NCBI RefSeq assembly: GCF_900105395.1
Contig: NZ_LT629775.1
Coordinates: 4,176,001 to 4,240,000, forward strand
Reading direction: 5' to 3'
Origin: Streptomyces sp. TLI_053
GTDB taxonomy: Bacteria; Actinomycetota; Actinomycetes; Streptomycetales; Streptomycetaceae
DNA: 64,000 nt
Shown: positions 9,173 to 17,306 of the stretch, piece after piece
Layout of the letters: each line of letters starts with the position of its first letter
Position numbering within the stretch: position 1 is the first letter of the stretch
Position numbers and translations under genes: made by a program
Notes under the pieces: model-generated
Database searches by the model: none
What the model was told of the DNA's origin: nothing
What the model saw: the letters and a program-made list of their open reading frames with translations, nothing else

Positions 9173-9206
9173 GGTGCTCCCGCAGCCCCCCGGCTGCGGG
9201 AGCACC
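9173..9206 (+). terminator. Terminator after the AfsR-like gene
   Basis: A perfect 15-bp stem (9173-9187 with 9192-9206) with loop CCCC starts about 50 bases after the stop codon and is followed by TT. Confidence 0.85.
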
Positions 9207-9253
9207 TTCAACGCTTCCCCGGCGCTGGACTCCACTGTGCACTGGGCCGATTG

Positions 9254-9270
9254 ACGTTCGATAAACGTCG
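9254..9270. promoter_or_regulatory. Conserved dyad, copy 2 (operator candidate)
   Basis: ACGTTCGATAAACGTCG shares 14 of 17 bases with the site at 6024-6040. Counting flanking bases, its arms extend to six pairs (GACGTT 9253-9258 with AACGTC 9264-9269). TTGACG (9251-9256) overlaps it and could be a -35 element. It lies beyond the AfsR-like terminator, so it probably serves the rightward region before the methyltransferase. Confidence 0.6.
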
Positions 9271-9395
9271 GATTGCCGGCCCTCGGGCCGACGTTCTCGC
9301 AGGTCAGCGGGGTCGCATCGGCCCGCCGCGCGGCGTGCGCGCCCCGGACGCACCCCCTCCGCCCGCGCCGCGTGCTTCCGGGGAGGGGGGTCCTG

Positions 9396-9421
9396 TCGGC
9401 CAACCGCCACGAGTTGGCCGA
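9396..9421. terminator. Hairpin in the long intergenic region
   Basis: TCGGCCAAC (9396-9404) pairs with GTTGGCCGA (9413-9421) around an 8-base loop, followed by AAA. It could be a terminator for a short transcript starting near 9254 or part of a leader. No gene was recognised between 9124 and 9737. Confidence 0.45.
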
Positions 9422-9533
9422 AAACGGACCCCACGGCGGAGTGATCACGCATATTCTCGGATTCCAGTACACACACAAGTGCACTTCTCCGGTGGAGCAT
9501 CCGGCAAAAGGCAGCGCGGCGGCGCTCCCGCAG

Positions 9534-9606
9534 TGCAGAGTGTCCCTGTGCAAAGAGTCTGTGCAAAGTGTCAGAGTGCAGTCAGCGTGGCAATGCAGTC
9601 AGTGTG
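9534..9606. repeat. Cluster of direct repeats upstream of the methyltransferase
   Basis: TGCARAGWGTC occurs three times in one orientation (9534-9544, 9549-9559, 9562-9572). It is followed by TGCAGTCAGCGTG (9577-9589) and TGCAGTCAGTGTG (9594-9606). Start-to-start spacings are 15, 13, 15 and 17 bases. SARP regulators are known to bind short direct repeats near -35 regions, so this may be an activator site; that is inference. Confidence 0.6.
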
Positions 9607-9737
9607 ACGCGGGGAGCGTGACGTACCGCCACCGGCAGCGGGCCGGCGGGGCAGCGCGGGCGCCGGGAGGAGACGGCGGTCCTGCCTCGCGCCTCGACCG
9701 GCCGACCGGAGGCCCGGCCGAAAGGTGCCTCTCAATC

Positions 9738-10498
9738 GTGACGACCGGACAGATATCGGATCCGTTCCCCATCGACGAGGACGCGGGCGGCGGTCCCGAC
9801 GTCCTGCGCCGCCGGGCCGCACGCGCCCTGCAGGCGGTCGCCTTCGACACGATCGGCACCGGTTACGCGGAGGCGTTCCCCTCCAAGCACGGTCAGCTGG
9901 CCTGCGGGCGCCGGCTGCTGGCCCGGCTGGAGCCGGGTGCCCGGGTGCTGGACGTCGGCTGCGGCAGCGGCGAACCGACCGTCCGCCAGCTGGTCGCGGC
10001 CGGGACACGGGTCACCGCCGTCGACCTGTCGGACGTCATGCTGACCCTGGCCCGGGAGGCCCACCACCCCGGCCCGCACCCCCCGGCCCTGCACCGGATC
10101 GACATGTACGACCTCGCGACCGAACGCGCCGACTCGGCCTGGAACCTGCCGGAGCTCGGGCCCGCCGGGCGGGGCACCTTCGACGCCGTCACCGCGTTCT
10201 TCTCCCTGATCCTCCTCCCCAGGACGAGATCCCGACCGTGCTGGCCCGGCTGCGCGCCCTGCTGCGTCCCGGCGGACTGCTGGCGCTGGGTATGGTCGAG
10301 GCGGACCTGGACCACGTTCCGCTGCCCTTCCTCGGGCGGGAGCTGCGGATCAGCGGGTACCTGCGGGAGGATCTCGAACGGGTCCTGCTGGACGCCGGGT
10401 TCGTGATCGAGGAGCAGGAGGGGCGTCCGTACGCGCCGGCCAGCACCACCCTGCCGCCGGAGGAGCAGCTCTTCCTCCGCTGTCGGCGGGTCGGCTGA
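9738..10498 (+). pseudogene. Class I SAM-dependent methyltransferase, frameshifted
   Basis: From GTG 9738 (AAAGGTG about 11 bases upstream) the frame encodes a Rossmann methyltransferase with motif I VLDVGCGSGEP and post-I VTAVDLSDVM. It ends its sensible sequence at SLILLP near base 10217. The rest (DEIPTVLARLRALLRPGGLLALGM to the TGA at 10496-10498) continues in another frame. One extra C in the CCCC run at 10217-10220 would restore a single 253-residue protein, LILLPQDEIP at the junction. This is either a sequencing or assembly indel or a recent frameshift mutation. The substrate is unknown. Its position after the AfsR-like locus and the direct-repeat cluster suggests it might be a target gene. 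Confidence 0.8.
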
Positions 10499-10608
10499 CG
10501 GCCGGTCGGCACCCGCCGGACCCCGGCGGCGCCGGCGGACCGGAGCACGACCGCACACCACAGAGCAGCAACAGGCCCCAGACCGTACCGATCCCAGGAC
10601 AGGCACCC

Positions 10609-12486
10609 GTGCGCGACCAGCTCAAACCCGAGGCCGGACAGCCGCCTGCCCTGCCCATCCCGCGCCGACCGCCGTCACCCCCGCCACCACCGGCCCCGGC
10701 CGGCGGCCGGCAGCCGGAGCAGTTGCCCGGGCCGCCGGACCGGGTCGCCGAGCGCCTCGCCTACCTCGACTCCGCGACCCGGCGGATCAACAGCGCGCTC
10801 GACCTGGCCGCCACCCTGCGCAACGTCGGTCGGGTCCTGGTCCCCGCCCTCGCCGACGCCGCCGTCGTCCATCTGCGCGACCCGCTGCCCAACGTCGAAC
10901 GCGAGCCCGGCTTCCCCGAGCAACTGCGGATCCACCACAGCCAGGGCACCCGGCTGGGCCGACGCGGCCGCCCGGCAGGCGACGACCAGCGCGACCGCTA
11001 CGGGGACCGCTACGGCAGCCGGTACGGCGCGCGTTCCACCGCCGACCCCGGCCCGGCCACCCCGGTCACCCGCGGCGGCGCGCTCGCGCACACCCTGCTC
11101 AGCCGGCGCCCCGCCGAACCGTTCGTGCTCGGATCCGCCGAGGACAGCGGCAGCGCCCGCACCACCGAGCTGCTGCGCGAGCTGTACGGCGCCCGGGGCC
11201 TGGCCAGGCTCAGCCCCGGCACCTCGGTGCTCGCCCTGCCGCTGCGCGGCCGCAAGGCCGTGCTCGGCCTGCTGGTGCTGATCCGGCGCCCGCAGGACAA
11301 GAGCGGCCGGCCGGGCTTCGACGCCGCCGACACCGCCACCGCCACCCACCTCGCCACCCAGGCCGGGCTGGCCGTGGACACCGCGCTGCGGTACGCCCGC
11401 GAGTGGGAGATAGCCAACGAGCTCCAGCGCAGCATGCTGCCGCTGCGCCTGCCCCAGCCGCACGGCGTCCGGCTCGCCCAGCGCTACCTGCCCGGGGAGC
11501 GCGGCGCCCAGGTCGGCGGCGACTGGTACGACGCGGTACCGCTGCCCGGCAACCGGGTGGCGCTGATCGTCGGCGACGTGATGGGCCACTCGCTCACCTC
11601 GGCCGCCATCATGGGCCAGCTGCGCACCAGCGCGCAGACCCTGGCCGCGCTCGACCTGCCGCCGCACGAGGTGCTCTACCACCTGGACGAGCAGGCCCAG
11701 CGGCTCGGCCGGGAACAGCACCTGGCGACCTGCGTCTACGCCGTCTACGACCCGATCGCCAACCGGGTGGTGCTCGCCAACGCCGGCCACGTGCCACCGG
11801 TGCTCGTCCAGCCGGACGGCACGGCCGAACTGCTCGACCTGGAGGCCGGGGCGCCGATCGGCGTCGGCGGGGTGGACTTCTCCTCCGTCGAACTGCCCGC
11901 GCCGCCGGGTTCGGCCCTGCTGCTGTTCACCGACGGTCTGGTGGAGACCCGCAGCCGGCCGCTCAGCGACGGTCTGGAACTGCTCCGCGCCCGGCTGTCG
12001 GGCACCCTGCGGCACGCACCCGAGCACCTCTGCCAGGAGGCGCTGCGGATCCTGCCGCCGGGGGACCGCGGCGACGACATCGCCCTGCTGGCCGCCTGCT
12101 TCGACGGCATCCCGGCCGGGGACGTCGCGCACTGGTACCTCCAGCCGCGCAACGAGACGCCGGGGCGGGCACGCAGGCTCGCCGCGCACACCCTGCGCCG
12201 CTGGGGGCTGGAGGAACTCACCGAGGCGACCGAGCTGATGGTCAGCGAGCTGGTCACCAACGCCGTCCAGCACGCCACCCGCCCGGTGACGCTGAGCCTG
12301 GTCCGCACCACCCGGCTGCGCTGCGAGGTCGGGGACGACAGCCCGCTGCTGCCCCGGCCGCGCCGGACCGGGCCGGAGGACGAGCGCGGACGGGGCCTGC
12401 AGATCGTGGCCCGGTGCGCCGAACGCTGGGGAGCGACCCGGCTGGGCACCGGCAAGGTGGTCTGGTTCGAGCAGCGGCTGCCGTGA
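10609..12486 (+). CDS. GAF - PP2C phosphatase (SpoIIE/RsbU type) - anti-sigma kinase fusion
   Basis: This 625-residue regulator starts with GTG and has a Pro-rich N-terminus. A GAF sensor follows (about 50-265), interrupted by an Arg/Tyr/Gly-rich insert with repeated RYG near 130-140. The SpoIIE/PP2C domain (about 270-500) has metal-binding aspartates in GGDWYDAV (D305) and VGDVMGH (D323), and GDRGDDIALL near its end. The C-terminal HATPase_c domain (about 510-620) has the N-box ELMVSELVTNAVQHA and GRGLQIV. Such fusions control anti-sigma/anti-anti-sigma partner switching in response to a GAF ligand; they are abundant in Streptomyces. No sigma factor or antagonist gene is adjacent, so the partner is unknown. 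Confidence 0.88.
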   Translation: MRDQLKPEAGQPPALPIPRRPPSPPPPPAPAGGRQPEQLPGPPDRVAERLAYLDSATRRINSALDLAATLRNVGRVLVPALADAAVVHLRDPLPNVEREPGFPEQLRIHHSQGTRLGRRGRPAGDDQRDRYGDRYGSRYGARSTADPGPATPVTRGGALAHTLLSRRPAEPFVLGSAEDSGSARTTELLRELYGARGLARLSPGTSVLALPLRGRKAVLGLLVLIRRPQDKSGRPGFDAADTATATHLATQAGLAVDTALRYAREWEIANELQRSMLPLRLPQPHGVRLAQRYLPGERGAQVGGDWYDAVPLPGNRVALIVGDVMGHSLTSAAIMGQLRTSAQTLAALDLPPHEVLYHLDEQAQRLGREQHLATCVYAVYDPIANRVVLANAGHVPPVLVQPDGTAELLDLEAGAPIGVGGVDFSSVELPAPPGSALLLFTDGLVETRSRPLSDGLELLRARLSGTLRHAPEHLCQEALRILPPGDRGDDIALLAACFDGIPAGDVAHWYLQPRNETPGRARRLAAHTLRRWGLEELTEATELMVSELVTNAVQHATRPVTLSLVRTTRLRCEVGDDSPLLPRPRRTGPEDERGRGLQIVARCAERWGATRLGTGKVVWFEQRLP

Positions 12487-12491
12487 CGGAC

Positions 12492-12529
12492 GGGGGCCGC
12501 CCCGGCAGCACCCTGCCGTGGCGGCCCCC
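12492..12529. terminator. Bidirectional terminator between convergent genes
   Basis: GGGGGCCGCC (12492-12501) pairs with GGCGGCCCCC (12520-12529), with an inner GGCAG/CTGCC stem. It separates the convergent phosphatase and MMPL genes. Confidence 0.8.
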
Positions 12530-12543
12530 GGTCCGTCGGACGC

Positions 12544-14742
12544 TCAGACCCGCTCGGGCTGCTTCGCCCCCGGGTCGGCGGCGGCCGCGCCGGCCGCCGG
12601 CTCCAGCCGGGCCATCAGCTGTTCGCCCTCCATGTCCACCCGCGGCACCACTCGGTCCAGACTCTTCGGGAACCACCAGGCGGCCCGCCCGAACAGCGTC
12701 ATCGCGGCCGGCACCAGGGCCATCCGGACCACGAAGGCGTCCACCAGCACCCCCACCGCGAGCGCGAACCCGATCGGCTGCACGATCGGGTCGTGGCCGA
12801 AGACGAACGAGCCGAACACCGCGACCATGATCAGCGCGGCCGCCGTGACCACCCTGGCGCCGTTCCGCACCCCGGCCACCACCGCCTCGCGCGGCTCCGT
12901 GCCGTGCACGTGGTGCTCCTTCATCCCCGAGACCAGGAACAGCTCGTAGTCCATCGCGAGCCCGAACAGCACACCGATCAGCAGGATCGGCACGAAGCTG
13001 ACCACCGGGCCGACCTTCGGCACGTCGATCAGCCCGTCCAGCCAGCCCCACTGGTAGACCGCGACGACGGCGCCGAGCGAGGCCGTGATGGAGAGCAGGA
13101 AGCCGGCCACCGCCTTCAGCGGCACCAGGATCGAACGGAAGGCCAGCGCCAGCAGCACCAGCGCGATGCCCACGATCACCGCGACGAACGGCGGCAGCGC
13201 GTCGCTCAGCTTCGCGGAGACGTCGATGTTGGCCGCCGTGGTGCCGGTGACGTCGATCCGCGCGCCGGTCTCCGCCCGGAGGGCGTCGCGCTGGTCGCGG
13301 ATGTCGGTGACCAGCTGCCGGGTGTCGGCGTGGTCCGGGCCGGTGTTCGGGATGACCGGGACGAGCGCGGTGCGGCTCGGCCCGTCCATCTGCGGCGGGA
13401 GCAGTGTCCGGACACCGGGCAGCGCGCCGAGCCGCCCGGCCACGTCCTGGACCGCCTGCTCCGGCTGCGCCACCCCGGCGGCGTCGACCACCACGACCAG
13501 CGGCGCGTTGAAGCCGGGGCCGAAGCTGTGGTCCACGAGGTCGTACGCGGTTCGGGCGTCGGTGCCCTTGGCCTGCGAACCGCCGCCCGGAAGGCCGAGG
13601 GTGAGGCTCGCGGCGGGCACGGCCAGCGCGAGCAGGGCGGTGAGACCCACCAGCAGTACGGCGAGCGGACGGCGCACCACGAAGCCCGCCCAGCGCTCGC
13701 CGAGCGTCGTGCGCCCGGTGGTCCGGCGCCGCCGGACCGGCAGCCGGTCGATGCCCCGGCCGGCGAAACCGAGCACGGCGGGCAGCAGCGTGATCGCCAC
13801 CAGCACCGCGACCACCACGGCAGCCGAGGCGGCCAGGCCCATCACGGTCAGGAACGGCACCCCGGCGACGGCCAGCCCGGCCAGCGCGGCGACGACGGTG
13901 AGACCGGCGAACACCACCGCGCTGCCGGCGGTCGCGTTGGCGCGGGCGGCGGCCTCCTCCGGCTCCAGGCCCTCGGCGAGGTGGCGCCGGTGCCGGGACA
14001 CGATGAACAGGGCGTAGTCGATGCCGACCGCCAGGCCGACCATCAGCGCCAGCACGGGCGCGGTCGAGATGACCTCGAAGGAGCCGGCCACGGTGAACAC
14101 CCCGGCCATCGCGATCCCGACCCCGACCAGCGCGGTGACCAGCGGGAGCCCGGCCGCGACCAGCGACCCCAGGGTGACCACCAGCACCAGCCCGGCCACG
14201 ATCAGGCCGATCACCTCGCCGCCGTCGACCTGAGCCATCTTGTTGTAGGCGTCGCCGCCGAAGGCCACCGTGACGCCCGCCGCGCGCGCCGGGTCGGCCG
14301 CCGCCCTGACGGCGTCGCGCTGCTGGTCGGTGATGTCGCCGAGCTTGCTGTCGAAGGAGACCAGGCCGAGCGCGACCGTGCCGTCCGGGGAGATCGCGCC
14401 GGTGGCGTACGGGTCGGGGATGCCCGCGACACCTGGCACGGCGGCGATCCGGGCGACCGCCTCGCCCACGGCCCGGGCGTTCCCGGGGGCGGCGATGCCG
14501 CCGGCCGCGTCGCTGCGGAAGACCACCTGGGCGGAGCCGTGGCCCTGCGCCGGGAAGGTGTCCTTGATCCGGTCCAGAGTGGCCTGGGCCTCGGTCCCGG
14601 GGACCTTGAACTCCTCGGTGGTGCTGCCGCCGAAGGCCGCGGCGCCGCCGCCGATCGCGATCAGCAGGGCGAGCCAGACGGCGAGGACGGTTCGCCTCCG
14701 GCGGAAGCAGAGGCGGCCCAGGCGGTACAGGTACGTGGCCAT
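12544..14742 (-). CDS. MMPL/RND family exporter
   Basis: This 732-residue membrane protein has the duplicated MMPL layout: an N-terminal helix (about 15-40), an external porter domain (about 40-180), a cluster of helices with GLAVGIDYALFIVSRHRRH, a second porter domain, and a C-terminal helix cluster with GLAMDYELFLVSGMKE. The conserved D-Y pairs in these two helices fit proton-driven export. Substrates in the family are lipids or hydrophobic drugs; none can be named here. ATG 14742 follows GAAGGTG and begins MATYLYRLGRLCFRRR, typical of the family; the frame extends 30 codons further without support. It is divergent from a TetR gene across a 20-bp palindrome. Confidence 0.9.
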   Translation of the reverse strand: MATYLYRLGRLCFRRRRTVLAVWLALLIAIGGGAAAFGGSTTEEFKVPGTEAQATLDRIKDTFPAQGHGSAQVVFRSDAAGGIAAPGNARAVGEAVARIAAVPGVAGIPDPYATGAISPDGTVALGLVSFDSKLGDITDQQRDAVRAAADPARAAGVTVAFGGDAYNKMAQVDGGEVIGLIVAGLVLVVTLGSLVAAGLPLVTALVGVGIAMAGVFTVAGSFEVISTAPVLALMVGLAVGIDYALFIVSRHRRHLAEGLEPEEAAARANATAGSAVVFAGLTVVAALAGLAVAGVPFLTVMGLAASAAVVVAVLVAITLLPAVLGFAGRGIDRLPVRRRRTTGRTTLGERWAGFVVRRPLAVLLVGLTALLALAVPAASLTLGLPGGGSQAKGTDARTAYDLVDHSFGPGFNAPLVVVVDAAGVAQPEQAVQDVAGRLGALPGVRTLLPPQMDGPSRTALVPVIPNTGPDHADTRQLVTDIRDQRDALRAETGARIDVTGTTAANIDVSAKLSDALPPFVAVIVGIALVLLALAFRSILVPLKAVAGFLLSITASLGAVVAVYQWGWLDGLIDVPKVGPVVSFVPILLIGVLFGLAMDYELFLVSGMKEHHVHGTEPREAVVAGVRNGARVVTAAALIMVAVFGSFVFGHDPIVQPIGFALAVGVLVDAFVVRMALVPAAMTLFGRAAWWFPKSLDRVVPRVDMEGEQLMARLEPAAGAAAADPGAKQPERV

Positions 14743-14815
14743 GCGTGCACCTTCGATCGGATCGTGCGGGCAGGCGGGAGTGCGGTGCTCGGTCGTCCCG
14801 CTCACCGTACGCGCA

Positions 14816-14835
14816 ACTTTGTCGCATGACAAAGT
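14816..14835. promoter_or_regulatory. TetR-type operator between the MMPL exporter and its regulator
   Basis: ACTTTGTCGCATGACAAAGT has perfect 8-bp arms around GCAT. It lies between the divergent starts (14742 and 14903), the usual place for a TetR repressor site controlling both genes. Confidence 0.75.
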
Positions 14836-14902
14836 CGACCGACGCGAACATGCGACGAGATCATTCGATCCGGTTGTCCGAACATGGCGATACCCTGGCC
14901 CA

Positions 14903-15526
14903 ATGGCTCATGTCCCGGCCGCCGAGCGGCGCCCCCAACTGATCCAGGCCGCGATCGACCTGATGGCCCGCGAGGGGATCGCCGCGGGCAGCACCCGCGC
15001 GATCGCGGCGGAGCTGGGCGTGGCACAGGCGACGGTGCACTACACCTTCGGCACCAAGAAGGACCTCTACCGGGCCGTGGTCGAGCAGCTGACCGCCGAG
15101 TTCATCGGCCAGGTCCGGGCCTCGGCACCCGAGCAGGGCCCGTTCGGCGAGCAGGTCAGGACGATGGTCCACGCCCTCTGGGACAGCGCCGTCGGCGAGG
15201 ACGGCAAGTGCGCGCTGATCACCGAGTTCTCCGCGATGGCACTGCGCGACCCGGACCTGCAGGAGACCATGCGGGCGCTCCAGCACGAGATCGAGGACAC
15301 CGCCGCCGCGCTGCTCACCGCGCTCGCCGCCGCGCACGGGCTGGCGCTGCCGGTGCCCGCCCGGGAGGTCGCGGTGTACTTCCTGGCCGGCTTCAACGGC
15401 CTGAGCGACCGCTACCTCGTCCTCAAGGCCGCCGGCGAGGACCCCGAGGCGGAGTCGCGCCGGGCGCTCGACCTGCTCGTCGCCACCACCGTCGGCCTCT
15501 GCCTCGGCGCGCCCGCGCGGTCCTGA
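14903..15526 (+). CDS. TetR family regulator of the MMPL exporter
   Basis: The protein has 207 residues. The N-terminal helix-turn-helix (about 8-55) reads RRPQLIQAAIDLMAREG then TRAIAAELGVAQATVHYTFGTKKDLY, the standard TetR signature. The C-terminal ligand-binding domain is mostly helical and ends in a TVGLCLGAP segment. Being divergent from an exporter with a palindrome between them points to local repression relieved by a small ligand. TACCCT (14891-14896) lies just before the ATG and no Shine-Dalgarno is visible, so the mRNA may be leaderless. The stop codon sits inside an 18-bp tandem repeat. Confidence 0.87.
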   Translation: MAHVPAAERRPQLIQAAIDLMAREGIAAGSTRAIAAELGVAQATVHYTFGTKKDLYRAVVEQLTAEFIGQVRASAPEQGPFGEQVRTMVHALWDSAVGEDGKCALITEFSAMALRDPDLQETMRALQHEIEDTAAALLTALAAAHGLALPVPAREVAVYFLAGFNGLSDRYLVLKAAGEDPEAESRRALDLLVATTVGLCLGAPARS

Positions 15527-15570
15527 GCATCCTCGCGGCCCTGAGCGTCCCCGCGGCCCTGAATCGCGGC
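15517..15570. repeat. Three 18-bp tandem repeats containing the tetR stop codon
   Basis: Units at 15517-15534, 15535-15552 and 15553-15570 follow the pattern GCGGYCCTGARCNTCC with decay in the third. The TGA at 15524-15526 is the stop of the TetR gene and the same TGA triplet recurs in each later unit. Confidence 0.75.
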
Positions 15571-15605
15571 GCGCCCTCGCGACCCCGGCCCCGACCCCGG
15601 CTCCG

Positions 15606-16559
15606 TCAGGACTGGACGATCCGGACCGGCAGTTCGGCCAGCACCTCCCGCAACGAGGCCGCGAAGCGGTCGTACTCGCCGCTGCGGGCCGAGCCCGGCC
15701 GGGCGGCGAGCCCGATCCGGCGGCCCGGCGCGGGCGCGGCGAAGCGGACGGCGGCCAGCCGGTCGGCGCGCCCCGCCTCGACGTCCAGCGCAGTGGCGGG
15801 CAGCAGGGTCACCCCGAGGCCGCCGGCCACCAGCTGCACCAGGGTGGACAGACCGGCCGCCCTGGTGGTCGAGCCGCCGGGGTCGACGCCGACCTCCCGG
15901 CAGATGTCGAGGGCCTGGTCCCGCAGGCAGTGGCCCTCCTCCAGCAGCAGCACGTCCAGGTCGAGCAGGACGTCCCGGGCCACGTCCACCCGGCCGGCGA
16001 GCTCGTGCTCGGGCGGGGTGACCAGGACGAAGTCCTCGTCGAACAGCGGGATGTCCCGGGTCGGCGAGGCGCCGCCGGCCGGCAGCGCGAGCAGCAGGAC
16101 GTCCAGCCGCCCCGCGGCCAGGCCCTCCAGCAGCGAGGGCGTCCGCTCCTCGTGGACGTGCAGTTCCAGTTCCGGGTAGCGGTCGCGGACCAGTCGCAGC
16201 ACGGTCGGCAGCAGGTACGGGGCGACGGTCGGGATGACGCCCAGGTGCAGCGGCCCGGTGAAGGGCCGGCGGGCGGCGTCCACCTCTTCGGTGAGCGCCT
16301 GCACGGAGGCGAGCACCCGGCGCGCGTGCTCCAGTACGCGCTCACCCAGTGGAGTGATCATGACTCGGCGCGTCGTACGCTCGACGAGCTGCGCGCCCAG
16401 TGACTCCTCCAGCGCCGCGACCGCCCCGGAGAGCGCCGGCTGGCTCGTACCGGTGGCCGCCGCGGCCTCCCGGAAGTGCCGGTGCTCGGCCACCGCGACG
16501 AAGGCCCTGAGCTGGGCGACCGTCGGCGAGCGGGGGCCGCGCGAGGTGGCGTTCCCCAC
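15606..16559 (-). CDS. oxyR: Hydrogen peroxide sensor OxyR (LysR family)
   Basis: The regulator has 317 residues. The N-terminal HTH (about 13-72) has TVAQLRAFVAVAEHRHFREA and SQPALSGAVAALEESLG. The effector domain carries the OxyR redox pair, C211 and C220, in EEGHCLRDQALDIC, which form a disulfide with peroxide. It is divergent from ahpC, its usual target; this oxyR-ahpC-ahpD arrangement is well known in Streptomyces. Oxidised OxyR activates the peroxide defence genes. The redox cysteines and neighbours together make the assignment firm. Confidence 0.95.
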   Translation of the reverse strand: MGNATSRGPRSPTVAQLRAFVAVAEHRHFREAAAATGTSQPALSGAVAALEESLGAQLVERTTRRVMITPLGERVLEHARRVLASVQALTEEVDAARRPFTGPLHLGVIPTVAPYLLPTVLRLVRDRYPELELHVHEERTPSLLEGLAAGRLDVLLLALPAGGASPTRDIPLFDEDFVLVTPPEHELAGRVDVARDVLLDLDVLLLEEGHCLRDQALDICREVGVDPGGSTTRAAGLSTLVQLVAGGLGVTLLPATALDVEAGRADRLAAVRFAAPAPGRRIGLAARPGSARSGEYDRFAASLREVLAELPVRIVQS

Positions 16560-16751
16560 AGTGGCGTCGGGTTTACGGGTGGGGGCCCCGCGACGGACGG
16601 GGCGGGAGGGGGGTGTGGGACTGTTGATAACTCTCTCCGATCAGTCACATCGAGTGTAGCTATTTCCCTGATCAGTCCACGATGTGGAATGGTGGAGACC
16701 GTTCCGCAAAACGGACAAACTCCCCTCGTCTCAACTTCAGGAGAAGCGAAC
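16560..16751. promoter_or_regulatory. oxyR-ahpC divergent control region
   Basis: GATCAGTC occurs twice in the same orientation, at 16639-16646 and 16670-16677, 31 bases apart (three helical turns), flanking an AT-rich TAGCTATTTCC. OxyR tetramers bind extended sites of this size. The exact OxyR half-sites cannot be assigned by eye. Confidence 0.5.
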
Positions 16752-17303
16752 GTGCTCACGATCGGTGACAAGTTCCCCGAGTTCGAACTCAACGCCTGCG
16801 TCGACCTGGACGCCGCGAACGCCTTCGCCGAGATCAACCACAAGTCCTACGAGGGCAAGTGGAAGATCGTCTTCTTCTGGCCGATGGACTTCACCTTCGT
16901 CTGCCCGACCGAGATCGCCGCGTTCGGCAAGCTGAACGACGAGTTCGCCGACCGCGACGCCCAGATCCTCGGCGTCTCCGGCGACTCCGAGTTCGTGCAC
17001 CACGCCTGGCGCAAGGACCACAAGGACCTCCGCGACCTGCCGTTCCCGATGCTGGCCGACGTCAAGCACGACCTGATGCGCGCCTGCGGCGTCGAGGCCG
17101 CGGACGGCACCGCCCAGCGCGCCGTCTTCATCGTCGACCCGAACAACGAGATCCAGTTCGTCATGGTGACCGCCGGCTCCGTCGGCCGTAACCCCAAGGA
17201 GGTCCTGCGGGTGCTGGACGCCCTGCAGACCGACGAGCTGTGCCCCTGCAACTGGACCAAGGGCGAGGACACCCTCGACGCCCAGGCCCTGCTGGCCGGC
17301 TGA
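16752..17303 (+). CDS. ahpC: Alkyl hydroperoxide reductase subunit C (peroxiredoxin)
   Basis: The enzyme has 183 residues. It is a typical 2-Cys peroxiredoxin with peroxidatic C51 in FTFVCPTEI and C-terminal cysteines C164 and C166 in DELCPCNW, matching the extra-cysteine arrangement of actinobacterial AhpC. It reduces hydrogen peroxide, alkyl peroxides and peroxynitrite in the cytoplasm. GTG 16752 was chosen because AGGAG lies about 9 bases upstream and the mature family N-terminus (MLTIGDKFPEFEL) starts there. ahpD follows after 3 bases, so the two are co-transcribed, under OxyR control. Confidence 0.96.
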   Translation: MLTIGDKFPEFELNACVDLDAANAFAEINHKSYEGKWKIVFFWPMDFTFVCPTEIAAFGKLNDEFADRDAQILGVSGDSEFVHHAWRKDHKDLRDLPFPMLADVKHDLMRACGVEAADGTAQRAVFIVDPNNEIQFVMVTAGSVGRNPKEVLRVLDALQTDELCPCNWTKGEDTLDAQALLAG

Positions 17304-17306
17304 CCC

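Noticed and set aside
9251..9607. Plus-strand frame in the long intergenic region
   Set aside because: It contains the terminator-like hairpin and the direct repeats, and the protein has no sensible composition or start site.
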